A stretch of 64,000 nucleotides of DNA from Cognatiyoonia koreensis. GTDB taxonomy: Bacteria > Pseudomonadota > Alphaproteobacteria > Rhodobacterales > Rhodobacteraceae. Location of the stretch: positions 310,001 through 374,000 of the forward strand of contig NZ_FOIZ01000001.1 in the NCBI RefSeq assembly GCF_900109295.1, in the 5' to 3' direction. Under the pieces are notes generated by a model. It ran no database searches. It was not told where the DNA came from and worked only from the letters and a program-made list of their open reading frames with translations. The position numbers and the translations under genes are program-made. Numbering within the stretch: position 1 is the stretch's first letter; each line of letters opens with the position of its first letter. Below, one piece after another: positions 47,736 to 55,975 of this stretch.

Positions 47736-47873
47736 TGTCCCCTTTTGACAGGAAGCGGCAATATAGCCAGCAGTTCAAAGGTTGCAATGTCCCTTTGCCC
47801 TGACGGCACATCGCAGGTTTTTGTGTTGATCGTGGCGACTTATGGTCTAGGTACACCGCAGGGGGACCGACAC

Positions 47874-49007
47874 ATGAATATTCCGACCGACTTTCCCAAT
47901 TCTCCTGTTGCGGAACATGCCACGACATTGGCCGATACCAAGCGTTTAAGCACGCTTGAAAAAATGGGTTTGATGAACAGCCTCCCCGAAGAGGCGTTTG
48001 ACCGTATCACGCGAATGGCGCAGGCCATGACAGGTGAGCCGGTGAGCTTGCTGTCGTTCGTGGACAATCAACGCCAGTCGTTCAAGTCGCGTCAGGGTTT
48101 TGATGTCGCAGAAACGCCGTTGACGCATTCGTTTTGCCAGTACGTTGTTTCGAGCAACGCGCCACTGGTCGTCGCGGACGCGACGGTGCATCCAACGTTG
48201 CGCGAAAATGGTGCCGTGAAAGATTATGACGTGGTCGCCTATTTGGGCGTTCCTGTGCACGGCCCCGAAGGCGAAGTGCTGGGTTCGCTTTGTTCGATAG
48301 GCAACCAGCCGAAAAACTGGAGCGAACGCGATCTTGCTGCGCTGGAAGATCTGGCCAATATGGTCGAAACCGAATTGCTTTTGCGGCGCTCGCTTTCGGA
48401 TCGTGAACTGGTGCTGGAAGAACTGAACCACCGGATCAAGAACATGTTTGCGGTCGTGGGTGGCCTTGTGCGCATGACACTGCGCGAAAGCGAGTCGATT
48501 GAAGAGGTCGGCGAAGCGCTTGAGATGCGGATGGAAGCGTTGGCGCGGGCGCACAACCTGATCGTGCCGATCAGCTCTGGCGGGCAGAACACGACCGGAA
48601 GCGTCAGCCTGAACGATCTGCTTGATACGCTTGTTGCGCCTTATGTGAAGGGGCGGCCTGAAAAGGTCGCCTTCACGGGCGCGCAGGTCAATCTTGAATC
48701 GCGGTCAGCGACGAATTTCGCATTGCTGCTGAGCGAACTTGTCACGAATGCCGTGAAATACGGCGCGCTTGCGGGTGATGTCGGTCAATTAGCGGTTTCG
48801 TGGGAGCAATCAGACACCCATCTGCACCTGCATTGGACCGAACGCGGTGTGGCGGCGAGCGGAGAAAGCTCGAAAGACATAGGGTTTGGCAGCAAGCTGA
48901 TCCGTCTGAGTGTGCTTCGGCTGAATGGTGAACTGGACCAAACGTTCGACGCCGCCGGCTTTAGCGGTCGTTTGACGGTGCCGCTGGCCAGTCTGACCGA
49001 GGTCTGA
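47874..49007 (+). CDS. GAF-domain HWE sensor histidine kinase
   Basis: About 377 residues, soluble. A GAF domain covers about residues 20-165 (PVSLLSFVDNQRQSFKSRQGF...SFCQYVV...YLGVPVHGPEGEVLGSLC). The phosphoacceptor box is LEELNHRIKNMFAVVGG (H186) and a later LHWTERG supplies the H-W-x-E of the HWE family; the ATPase N-box is ELVTNAVKYGAL. No response regulator gene is adjacent. ATG 47874 is preceded by AGGGGGA. Possible light, redox or small-molecule sensor through GAF. Confidence 0.9.
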   Translation: MNIPTDFPNSPVAEHATTLADTKRLSTLEKMGLMNSLPEEAFDRITRMAQAMTGEPVSLLSFVDNQRQSFKSRQGFDVAETPLTHSFCQYVVSSNAPLVVADATVHPTLRENGAVKDYDVVAYLGVPVHGPEGEVLGSLCSIGNQPKNWSERDLAALEDLANMVETELLLRRSLSDRELVLEELNHRIKNMFAVVGGLVRMTLRESESIEEVGEALEMRMEALARAHNLIVPISSGGQNTTGSVSLNDLLDTLVAPYVKGRPEKVAFTGAQVNLESRSATNFALLLSELVTNAVKYGALAGDVGQLAVSWEQSDTHLHLHWTERGVAASGESSKDIGFGSKLIRLSVLRLNGELDQTFDAAGFSGRLTVPLASLTEV

Positions 49008-49010
49008 GAC

Positions 49011-49229
49011 TCAGGCGATAATGTCTGGTGTCACGCGGTCTTCGAGGACCGCGATCTGGTCCTTGAGGTGGAGTTTCTGCTTTTTCAGCCGCCGGATCGT
49101 CAGCATATCTGACGAGGCCCTGTCCTGCAGCGCGGCGATTGCGTCATCGAGGTCACGATGTTCGCGGCGCAACACCTCTAGTTTGACGCGCAGGACGTCG
49201 TCTTGCGGCATCTGTGTGCTGTTATTCAT
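49011..49229 (-). CDS. DUF465 (YdcH-type) small coiled-coil protein
   Basis: About 72 residues, with coiled-coil segments (RVKLEVLRREHRDLDDAIAALQ, then TIRRLKKQKLHLKDQIAVLED) and the RLKKQKLHLKDQI signature of DUF465. Start ATG 49229. Function unknown. Convergent with the kinase gene. Confidence 0.85.
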   Translation of the reverse strand: MNNSTQMPQDDVLRVKLEVLRREHRDLDDAIAALQDRASSDMLTIRRLKKQKLHLKDQIAVLEDRVTPDIIA

Positions 49230-49295
49230 GCAATGCGGATTCCCTAGCTTCGTCAGCAATATAAGGGGTCGGGGCGATTTCTCCTAGCCCTACCT

Positions 49296-49324
49296 CTTGC
49301 AGGGTCGGGCGCTGCGCCCCATAT
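49296..49324 (+). promoter_or_regulatory. Heat-shock sigma (RpoH-type) promoter of the Hsp20 gene
   Basis: CTTGCAG (-35) and CCCCATAT (-10) separated by 14 nt match the RpoH-type consensus CTTGAAA / CCCCATNT. It lies 64 bp upstream of the Hsp20 ATG. No ROSE-type thermometer was identified. Confidence 0.7.
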
Positions 49325-49388
49325 TGACGGTGTGGTTGCCAGAATGGGACCACATCAGAGATGTCGCTTGGATCAGAGGACGTGTCGC

Positions 49389-49802
49389 ATGACAAAACTG
49401 GCTTTGGGAACGCATCCGTTCTTGTTGGGCTTTGAACAGCTGGAACGCTTGGTGGAACGTACCGCCAAGACCGGGAATGACGGCTATCCCCCCTACAACA
49501 TCGAACAGACGTCCGAGACATCCTATCGCATCACGCTGGCTGTCGCGGGATTTACCGAAGGTGATTTGAGTATCACCGTCGAAGACAGCACATTGGTCAT
49601 ACGGGGCAAACAGACAGACGACAGCGAAGGTCGTGTTTTCCTGCATCGCGGGATCGCCGCGCGGCAGTTTCAACGCTCTTTCGTGCTGGCGGAAGGTGTC
49701 GATGTCGGAACCGCTGTGATCGAAAACGGTCTGTTGCACGTTGATCTGAAACGCAGCGTGCCGGACCGGATCATCCAGAAGATCGAAATCAGGAAAGGGT
49801 AG
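49389..49802 (+). CDS. Hsp20 small heat-shock chaperone
   Basis: About 137 residues, an alpha-crystallin-domain ATP-independent holdase. It reads YPPYNIEQTSETSYRITLAVAGFTEGDLSITVEDSTLVIRGKQ, then GIAARQFQRSFVLAEGV and the end NGLLHVDLKRSVP. IbpA-type length. Start ATG 49389 with GAGGACG upstream. A DUF1150 gene follows 5 nt later. Confidence 0.95.
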   Translation: MTKLALGTHPFLLGFEQLERLVERTAKTGNDGYPPYNIEQTSETSYRITLAVAGFTEGDLSITVEDSTLVIRGKQTDDSEGRVFLHRGIAARQFQRSFVLAEGVDVGTAVIENGLLHVDLKRSVPDRIIQKIEIRKG

Positions 49803-49807
49803 CGATC

Positions 49808-50032
49808 ATGCACACGAAACATGAACTGAAGGCCCTCGCGGGCAAATCAATTTACCTCAAGCCGATCGACGTCGCTGATCTGCCCGAAGACGTTCAGGCC
49901 GAAGCCGGATCTGCGTCAGAGCTTTTCGCGGTGCACAACGCGCAAGGCGAGCAGGTCGCACTGGTGGCGTCGCCCGCAGTCGCGTCCCATTTGGCCGCAC
50001 TTAACGATATGACCTTGGTCGCGCTGCACTGA
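49808..50032 (+). CDS. DUF1150 protein
   Basis: A 74-residue protein with the DUF1150 pattern: YLKPIDVADLPEDVQAEA, then LFAVHNAQGEQVALVAS. The gene follows Hsp20 after 5 nt, an arrangement common in Rhodobacteraceae, so it probably belongs to the heat-shock response. Function unknown. Confidence 0.88.
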   Translation: MHTKHELKALAGKSIYLKPIDVADLPEDVQAEAGSASELFAVHNAQGEQVALVASPAVASHLAALNDMTLVALH

Positions 50033-50085
50033 GCATAGGGCGTGGCGTTAAGCCAACGCATGTCAGGGTGCTGAAATGTGGTTCG

Positions 50086-50117
50086 CATGGGCGTATCCTT
50101 TCGTGGATACGCCCATG
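50086..50117 (+). terminator. Intrinsic terminator of the Hsp20-DUF1150 operon
   Basis: CATGGGCGTATCC-TTTCGT-GGATACGCCCATG, a perfect 13-bp stem followed by TTTGTGTGTG, 53 nt past the DUF1150 stop. Confidence 0.82.
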
Positions 50118-50150
50118 TTTGTGTGTGATCTGGCCCGATTGATGCCCGGA

Positions 50151-50264
50151 TTATGACTTTTTGGTGCGGGATGTCTCGAAATTGATCTCGTGCACCTTCT
50201 GTTTTCGGGCGTTTCGCCTGTCCTTGTCTGTTTCAAAGCCTCCGGCGGAAGTTTGATTGGACAA
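50151..50264 (-). CDS. Possible microprotein after the sulfate-activation gene
   Basis: A 37-residue minus-strand frame beginning with TTG (SNQTSAGGFETDKDRRNARKQ...). It is highly charged and starts 13 nt after the end of the sulfate adenylyltransferase gene. The composition looks protein-like, but no good ribosome site is seen and no family is known. Weak call. Confidence 0.25.
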   Translation of the reverse strand: MSNQTSAGGFETDKDRRNARKQKVHEINFETSRTKKS

Positions 50265-50277
50265 AGAAAGACGCAGG

Positions 50278-52350
50278 TCAGCCTTTGATCAAACCAAGCG
50301 ATTCAAGCTTGAGGATGACCTGATGTGCGCAGTTGTCGACTTCGACGCTTTCGGTTTCGATCCGCAGCTCGGGCGATTCTGGCACGTCGTAAGGGTCTGA
50401 AATGCCGGTGAATTCCTTGATCTTTCCCTCGCGGGCCAATTTATAGAGCCCTTTGCGGTCGCGCCGTTCACATTCCTCGATCGACGTTGCGACGTGCACT
50501 TCGACGAAGGCCCCGAAAGCTTCGATGTCTTCGCGCACCGCGCGCCGTGTTGTCGCGTAAGGTGCGATCGGTGCGCAAATCGCGATCCCGCCGTTTTTAG
50601 TGATTTCAGACGCGACATAGCCGATGCGGCGGATGTTCAGATCTCGGTGTTCCTTGGAGAAGCCAAGCTCGGACGAGAGGTTCTTGCGCACGATATCACC
50701 GTCAAGCAACGTGACCGGACGCCCGCCCATTTCCATGAGTTTGACCATCAACGCGTTTGCGATCGTGGATTTGCCCGATCCGGAAAAACCGGTGAAGAAC
50801 ACGGTGAACCCCTGCTGTGCGCGGGGTGGGCGGGTCTTGCGCAATTCGTTGACGACCGCAGGGAAGGAAAACCATTCCGGAATTTCCAGACCTTCAGACA
50901 GGCGGCGGCGCAATTCCGTGCCAGAGATATTAAGAATGGTCACGTTGTCCTTGTCCGCAATTTCGTCAGCGGGTTCGTATTGCGCGCGGTCCTGCACAAA
51001 GACCATGTGTTTGAAGTCGACCATTTCTATACCCATTTCTTCCTGATGTTCGCGGAAGAGGTCCTGGGCGTCATAGGGGCCGTAAAAATCATCGCCTGCC
51101 GAATTCTTGCCCGGTCCTGCGTGGTCGCGCCCGACGATGAAGTGGGTGCAGCCGTGGTTCTTGCGGATCAACCCGTGCCAGACCGCCTCGCGCGGGCCAG
51201 CCATGCGCATGGCGAGGTTGAGCAGCGACATGGTCGTCGTGGCTGACGGATACTGGTCCAGAACGGCCTCGTAGCAGCGGACCCGTGTGAAATGGTCGAT
51301 ATCGCCCGGTTTCGTCATGCCGACGACCGGGTGGATCAGCAGATTGGCCTGTGCTTCCTTGGCGGCGCGGAAAGTCAGTTCCTGATGCGCGCGGTGCAGC
51401 GGGTTGCGTGTCTGGAACGCGACGACCCGACGCCAGCCCAGTTTGCGGAAGTAGGCGCGCAGTTCGTTGGGCGTGTCGCGCCGCGCACGGAAATCATAGT
51501 GGACAGGTTGCTGGATGCCGGTGATCGGACCGCCGAGGTAGACCTTGCCGGCCTGATTGTGCAGGTAGTTGACCGCAGGGTGTGCGCTGTCGTCGGCACC
51601 GAAGACCTTTTCGGCTTCGCGCGCCTTGTTCGGTATCCATTTGTCGGTAAGCGTCATCGTCGCAAGGATCACGCCTTCCTGATCGCGCAGGGCAATGTCC
51701 TGACCGAGTTCGACCGTTTCGGCAAATTTTTCAGAGACATCCAGTGTGACCGGGATGGGCCAGAGTTCGCCCGAGGCAAGCCGCATGTTTTCGACGACGT
51801 TGTCGTAGTCGGCTTCTGACAGGAAGCCTTTGAGCGGGTTGAAGCCGCCGTTCATCAGCAGTTCGAGATCGCAGATCTGGCGCGGTGTCAGATCGTGGCT
51901 GGTCAGATCGGCCGCCTCCATTTTCATTTTCTGGGCGCTGTCGAAAGAGACGTAAAGCTCTGGGATTGGAGCCAGGTTATTTTGCATCAGTTTAGTCCTA
52001 CCTTTGAGGGGAGAGAGGCCAGAGGTCGTCCCGGTCAACTCCGCATGCAGCGCGTCGTATTCCGCAAATTTTCGAGCCAGAAATGTGTCTGTGAGACGGA
52101 TTTTTTCCGACGCCCCCTTGGAGGTGAGGGCGTACGCAATGCGCTGGCGTTTGTCAGCGCTGTCCTTGGTGGTGCGTCCGACGAGCCCGGCGTCGGTCGC
52201 CATGCGCAGTAATGTATTGAGCCGCCCGAGCGAGATATTGAGCGCTGCTGCCATATGCCGCTGCGTGCCGCCTGGATTGATTTCCAGCTGGCGCAGCAGG
52301 CGAAAGAGCTGATCCTGCTCTTCGGCGTTGAATTTGGCGACGATGGTCAC
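50278..52350 (-). CDS. sat/cysC: MarR-domain fusion of sulfate adenylyltransferase and adenylylsulfate kinase
   Basis: A 690-residue frame with three parts. Residues 1-106 are a MarR-type winged helix of the EPS-associated kind (HMAAALNISLGRLNTLLRMA...ATDAGLVGRTTK...IRLTDTFLARKFAEYDALHAEL). Residues 122-510 are ATP sulfurylase (TRNPLHRAHQEL; VGRDHAGPG). Residues 515-690 are APS kinase (P-loop GFSGSGKST). Together the enzymes make PAPS from sulfate. An internal ATG at 51987 (codon 122), with AGGTAGGA 8 nt upstream, would give a normal 569-residue enzyme, so both a fused and a short product are possible. The GTG start at 52350 has twin palindromes just upstream, which suggests that the fused form binds its own promoter. 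Confidence 0.9.
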   Translation of the reverse strand: MTIVAKFNAEEQDQLFRLLRQLEINPGGTQRHMAAALNISLGRLNTLLRMATDAGLVGRTTKDSADKRQRIAYALTSKGASEKIRLTDTFLARKFAEYDALHAELTGTTSGLSPLKGRTKLMQNNLAPIPELYVSFDSAQKMKMEAADLTSHDLTPRQICDLELLMNGGFNPLKGFLSEADYDNVVENMRLASGELWPIPVTLDVSEKFAETVELGQDIALRDQEGVILATMTLTDKWIPNKAREAEKVFGADDSAHPAVNYLHNQAGKVYLGGPITGIQQPVHYDFRARRDTPNELRAYFRKLGWRRVVAFQTRNPLHRAHQELTFRAAKEAQANLLIHPVVGMTKPGDIDHFTRVRCYEAVLDQYPSATTTMSLLNLAMRMAGPREAVWHGLIRKNHGCTHFIVGRDHAGPGKNSAGDDFYGPYDAQDLFREHQEEMGIEMVDFKHMVFVQDRAQYEPADEIADKDNVTILNISGTELRRRLSEGLEIPEWFSFPAVVNELRKTRPPRAQQGFTVFFTGFSGSGKSTIANALMVKLMEMGGRPVTLLDGDIVRKNLSSELGFSKEHRDLNIRRIGYVASEITKNGGIAICAPIAPYATTRRAVREDIEAFGAFVEVHVATSIEECERRDRKGLYKLAREGKIKEFTGISDPYDVPESPELRIETESVEVDNCAHQVILKLESLGLIKG

Positions 52351-52367
52351 GGGGTCGACTCAATGCT

Positions 52368-52418
52368 TGTTCACGCGTGAACGTATGTCGGCGGATCTTT
52401 GTTCACGCAAGAACAAAG
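52368..52418. promoter_or_regulatory. Twin palindromic operator candidates before the MarR-sulfurylase gene
   Basis: Site 1: GTTCACGCGTGAAC at 52369-52382 (perfect 14-bp palindrome). Site 2: CTTTGTTC-ACGCAA-GAACAAAG at 52397-52418 (perfect 8-bp arms). Both share TGTTCACGCxxGAAC and are 32 bp apart, about three helical turns, placing them on the same DNA face. They start 19 bp upstream of the GTG. Confidence 0.65.
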
Positions 52419-52546
52419 ATTTATGCAAGCGATGATCGCGCCAAGTGTTGGCATTCGGCCACAACGCGGGTGCGCTGGGCTGCACGAATTGCTTATCGAA
52501 GATCCTATGCGAAGTAATGCAGGTGCGGACGCAACATGGGCTGATC

Positions 52547-52735
52547 CTAGTAAGTAGTCGTGTCGATTGGTTCCATTGGTTCAACAAGACCAAGCTTTGG
52601 ATAGAGGTCCCGCATTTCGACGTTCGGTGTCAGTGTGTCCGCAATCAAACCCTTAGCCCGTTGCCCGTTGAGCGCGTCATTGGTCGGAAGGCTTTCGCAG
52701 ACTTCGATTTGGATGTGTTGCATGTCATTTCCCAT
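52547..52735 (-). CDS. Possible small hypothetical protein
   Basis: A 62-residue frame, MGNDMQHIQIEVCESLPTND... with a normal mix of residues. Several Met codons near the start (residues 1 and 5) and a moderate GGGAAA ribosome site. No family recognised. Call is tentative. Confidence 0.3.
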   Translation of the reverse strand: MGNDMQHIQIEVCESLPTNDALNGQRAKGLIADTLTPNVEMRDLYPKLGLVEPMEPIDTTTY

Positions 52736-52828
52736 CGCCGGTGTCGGCGGTCGCTCCCATTGTTCGTGGTTGCAAGCTCTCGGGAATTAATCAATCGCTC
52801 TTGACTGATTGGTTATGCACGGATCGTG

Positions 52829-52850
52829 GCGACGGGTTTGAAACCGTCGC
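52829..52850 (-). terminator. Hairpin downstream of trxB
   Basis: GCGACGG and CCGTCGC arms flank a short loop (GTTTGAAA) 12 nt after the trxB stop. The U-tract is poor, so it is a possible terminator only. Confidence 0.4.
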
Positions 52851-52861
52851 GCTTAACCCCG

Positions 52862-53860
52862 CTATTCCCCGGCGACCGGTGCGCCGTAGCCCAGCGGCAA
52901 TTCCGTGCTGACATCGGTTTCGCCCTGTTCGGCAAGAAACTTTTCCGCATCGAGTGCGGCCATGCAGCCCATGCCCGCGCTTGTCACGGCCTGCCTATAG
53001 ACGTGATCTGTCAGATCGCCTGCCGCGAAAACGCCGGGGATGGCTGTTTTCGTGGTGCCGGGCTGCACGACGACGTAGCCGCCGTTGTGCGTTTCAAGCT
53101 GGTCTTTTACCAGTTCCGTTGCGGGCGCGTGTCCGATCGCGATGAACACGCCTTTGCAGGGGATGTCGGTGATTTCGCCGGTCTTGGTGTGCTTTACCTT
53201 GACCCCTTCCACACCAAGCGGTTGATCGGTGCCGTAGACTTCTTGAAGTTGATGGAACCACAGGGTTTCGATCTTGGGGTTTTTCATCAAACGGTTCTGA
53301 AGGATTTTTTCGGCCCGCAATTCGTCGCGGCGATGGATCAGTGTCACCTTCGAGGCAAAGTTGGTCAAGAACAGCGCTTCTTCCACGGCGGTGTTTCCGC
53401 CGCCGATTACGACGATTTCCTGACCGCGATAAAAGAAGCCGTCGCAAGTCGCACAGGCGGATACGCCGAAGCCTTTAAATTTCTCTTCAGTCTCAAGCCC
53501 GAGCCATTTCGCACGGGCACCTGTGCACAGGATGACCGCATCGGCTGTCACCGTGTTGCCGCTGTCGAGCTTGGCGGTAAACGGGCGTTTGGACAGATCG
53601 AGATTGCTGACAATATCCGAGACGATATTGCAGCCCATAGCACGTGCATGCGCTTCCATGCGGACCATCAGATCGGGGCCTTGCACTTCTGTGTCGCCGG
53701 GCCAGTTTTCAACCTCTGTCGTTGTGGTCAGCTGGCCGCCCGGTTCGATCCCTTGCACCAGCATCGGTTCCAGCATTGCGCGCGCGGCGTAAACACCCGC
53801 GGTATAGCCGGCAGGGCCGGAGCCGATGATCAGAACTTTGGTGTGGGTTGTGGTGGACAT
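52862..53860 (-). CDS. trxB: Thioredoxin-disulfide reductase
   Basis: About 332 residues, an NADPH-dependent FAD enzyme. FAD motif [15 protein letters not shown] near residue 13; redox CATC with Cys136 and Cys139; NADPH motif [17 protein letters not shown]-terminal FAD segment [16 protein letters not shown]. It starts at ATG 53860; upstream frame extension is not homologous. Divergent from the Lrp-type regulator. It reduces thioredoxin, which supports reductive PAPS use among other roles. Confidence 0.96.
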   Translation of the reverse strand: MSTTTHTKVLIIGSGPAGYTAGVYAARAMLEPMLVQGIEPGGQLTTTTEVENWPGDTEVQGPDLMVRMEAHARAMGCNIVSDIVSNLDLSKRPFTAKLDSGNTVTADAVILCTGARAKWLGLETEEKFKGFGVSACATCDGFFYRGQEIVVIGGGNTAVEEALFLTNFASKVTLIHRRDELRAEKILQNRLMKNPKIETLWFHQLQEVYGTDQPLGVEGVKVKHTKTGEITDIPCKGVFIAIGHAPATELVKDQLETHNGGYVVVQPGTTKTAIPGVFAAGDLTDHVYRQAVTSAGMGCMAALDAEKFLAEQGETDVSTELPLGYGAPVAGE

Positions 53861-54034
53861 GGCAGCCTCATGCGGAACGGTTCGCTGACCGATATAGCGA
53901 TGCTGCGAAGGGGTTGAAACCCCGTCCACCACCGCTGCTGTGCCCAATCTGGCGTTATGATGTTGCGCTTTGGTGAAACTTTATTGCGTCTTCTGTCCCG
54001 CACGCGTAGTATTCCTAAAAATAGGGAGAGATGA

Positions 54035-54535
54035 ATGCCAGGCTCACGACTTGACGATATTGACCGGATGATTCTGGCGGAATTGCAGGCTGACGGTCGT
54101 ATGACGAATGTCGAGCTTGCAAAGCGGGTCGGCATTTCCGCGCCGCCCTGTCTGCGCCGTGTTCGCACGCTGGAAGAGCAGGGTTTCATCAAGGGCTATC
54201 ATGCTGACGTCGATGCCCGAGAACTGGGTTTCGAGGTACAGGTCTTTGCCATGGTTGGTCTGGTCAGCCAGGCCGAGGCTGATTTGTCTGCCTTCGAGAC
54301 CAAGTGCCAGCAATGGCCGCTTGTGCGCGAGTGTCATATGCTGAACGGAGAGGTCGATTTCATTCTAAAATGCGTGGCCCCCGACCTGCGCACATTCCAG
54401 CGCTTTCTGACCGAAGATCTGACCAGTGCGAAGAATGTCGCGTCGGTAAAGACGTCGTTGGTCATTCGCTGCGCAAAGGACGATCCGGGCGTGCCTTTTG
54501 ATGTTCTGGAAGCGCGACTGGCCCAAGACGCCTGA
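54035..54535 (+). CDS. Lrp/AsnC-family regulator
   Basis: A 166-residue regulator. The winged helix is at residues 5-60 (LDDIDRMILAELQADGRMTNVELAKRVGISAPPCLRRVRTLEEQG) and the RAM (ligand-binding) domain follows. ATG 54035 has AGGGAGAG upstream. It lies divergent from trxB with about 174 bp between starts; in other Rhodobacteraceae an Lrp regulator often lies next to trxB. Confidence 0.93.
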   Translation: MPGSRLDDIDRMILAELQADGRMTNVELAKRVGISAPPCLRRVRTLEEQGFIKGYHADVDARELGFEVQVFAMVGLVSQAEADLSAFETKCQQWPLVRECHMLNGEVDFILKCVAPDLRTFQRFLTEDLTSAKNVASVKTSLVIRCAKDDPGVPFDVLEARLAQDA

Positions 54536-54615
54536 GGGATATTTCCATACGCGTTATGGATAGGTGACCTGCGTGATGTTGCTACCCTTTTTCCAAACAG
54601 GAATTGGGTCGGCAG

Positions 54616-54762
54616 ATGATCGGCATGCTGGACGATTTGAAGGCGTAGTCGGTCGAAGACGAGCTGCCGTTTCAGACGGAAATGAAAGTCACGCTTGAAG
54701 TGTGGGTGCGAGCGTGTCCTTATCGATGCGTCGTCTGCACAGGTGGCAAATCGCTCGCGATG
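54616..54762 (+). pseudogene. Possible remnant small gene with in-frame TAG
   Basis: From ATG 54616 a frame reads MIGMLDDLKA, then TAG at codon 11, then continues as SVEDELPFQTEMKVTLEVWV until it meets the Hint gene on the other strand. The spacing and composition look like a former small protein. Only a visual impression. Confidence 0.22.
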
Positions 54763-55563
54763 TCAGGCGACGTCAAACAGATCGAGATCGCGAAGCCGGA
54801 TGCGCGGATAGGCCATTGTTCCGAAATCGGGCAGTTGCGCCTTGTGCGGGAACATTGCCTGAAGCAGCGACAACATGTCATGGCGCAGACCAAGGGAATG
54901 GATCGGACCCGGATGCAGGCTTTCGATCTCGACGCCGTTCACCTTCATCAGTTCGTGGTTTTCAAAACCGAGCTGGTAGACATGGACCGGTGCGATCGGT
55001 GTCAATTCGATGATCTGCGCTGAATCCACAAAGTCACGCACCGGAATGAAGGCTGCGTCGGCCCCTGTCAGCGTGCGGATTCCGTTGGCCTTGTGCAAAA
55101 GGCGGGCTGCCGGACCAAGGACCAGATCAGGCGACGGGCGGCCCAGCCCAAGCGCGTCTGCGGTGATGCGGGTCATGGTGCCCATTTCCCGACGCGTGTT
55201 CTGCGCGCCCGGGATGATCGTCATCGCGCCCTTCCAAAGCAACGTCTGAAAGCCGTTTTGGGATGTCATGACCTGGTCGCCGGGCAAGAGGTCTTCGACG
55301 GCGACCGGGCCCGTTTTGGTCTGAAGAATGGCGCCGCGCCCCAGCGCGGCAAAAGCATCTTCAAACGCCGGCAATGCTGGGGCAAGCCGTGTACTCTCTA
55401 CAATTTCCGAGGAGGAAGAGGTCAGATGGGCGATCTCATATTTGCGCATCAGAGGCTTTGTGCGCTGAGGTCGCCCATCTTGACTAGCGAACCGGTCGAC
55501 TTTGACCGGTGAGGTAAAACTTTTCACCGCGAGGCCTGCGGCACGGGGGGGCATCGTCTTCAT
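54763..55563 (-). CDS. Hint-domain protein lacking the nucleophilic Cys
   Basis: About 266 residues. A Hint (hedgehog/intein) module begins near residue 77 with ALGRGAILQTKTGPVAVEDLLPGDQVMTSQNGFQTLLWKG, and the end of the domain is HVYQLGFENHELMKVNGVEIESL. The position usually occupied by the self-splicing Cys/Ser is Ala (ALGRG instead of CFxxG), so autoprocessing is unlikely. Rhodobacteraceae have several such proteins next to or inside RTX-type secreted proteins. ATG 55563. No signal peptide is seen. Confidence 0.8.
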   Translation of the reverse strand: MKTMPPRAAGLAVKSFTSPVKVDRFASQDGRPQRTKPLMRKYEIAHLTSSSSEIVESTRLAPALPAFEDAFAALGRGAILQTKTGPVAVEDLLPGDQVMTSQNGFQTLLWKGAMTIIPGAQNTRREMGTMTRITADALGLGRPSPDLVLGPAARLLHKANGIRTLTGADAAFIPVRDFVDSAQIIELTPIAPVHVYQLGFENHELMKVNGVEIESLHPGPIHSLGLRHDMLSLLQAMFPHKAQLPDFGTMAYPRIRLRDLDLFDVA

Positions 55564-55975
55564 GTGGCGTACCTTTCGGTGTGTCACATCAGCGTCGGCC
55601 CCACCGACAACTCTGAGGAGTGTTGCTGTTGATGAGAATATGGCAAACGGGATCGCGGACGGTCAAAGAAATTAACGATTTCGAAATTTTTCGTGGTCAA
55701 TCCGACTTTTGACAGCGGGATTGTTTACGAGTTATGGCTGGTTCTGCCACATTTGGCGGTGATTGCGGGTCTGCCGTGTCCGAATCGTGGGATATTCATG
55801 CGATCTGGCCCTTAATGTTGCGAAACTGGCGAAACGTCAGGAAAACCTGACCTGCGGCGGCCCGCGCACTGGTATCGAACGCGGCCGAAATATGCTAAAC
55901 TCCCTTTATTGTATGACGACCGGCCAATTTTCTGGCCACCCAATTTGAAAAAATCCATTTAAAAAGGAGAGAGCG
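55564..55975. other. Intergenic stretch before the unknown gene pair
   Basis: No coding frame is convincing. A TTGACA at about 55708 could be a -35 box for the plus strand, and a hairpin GGCCA-ATTTTC-TGGCC (55922-55937) lies in the leader of the next gene. The ribosome site AAGGAGAGAG precedes ATG 55976. Confidence 0.4.

Larger units (their letters stand above)
52419..52861. other. Intergenic stretch upstream of the sulfate-activation gene
   Basis: Apart from a possible 62-residue frame on the minus strand (52547-52735) and a hairpin near the trxB end, nothing else is recognised. It should hold the promoter of the MarR-sulfurylase gene. Confidence 0.4.

Noticed and set aside
52826..53917. 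Plus-strand open frame of 363 residues over trxB
   Set aside because: Antisense shadow of a well-supported thioredoxin reductase; high-GC genes give such frames commonly.
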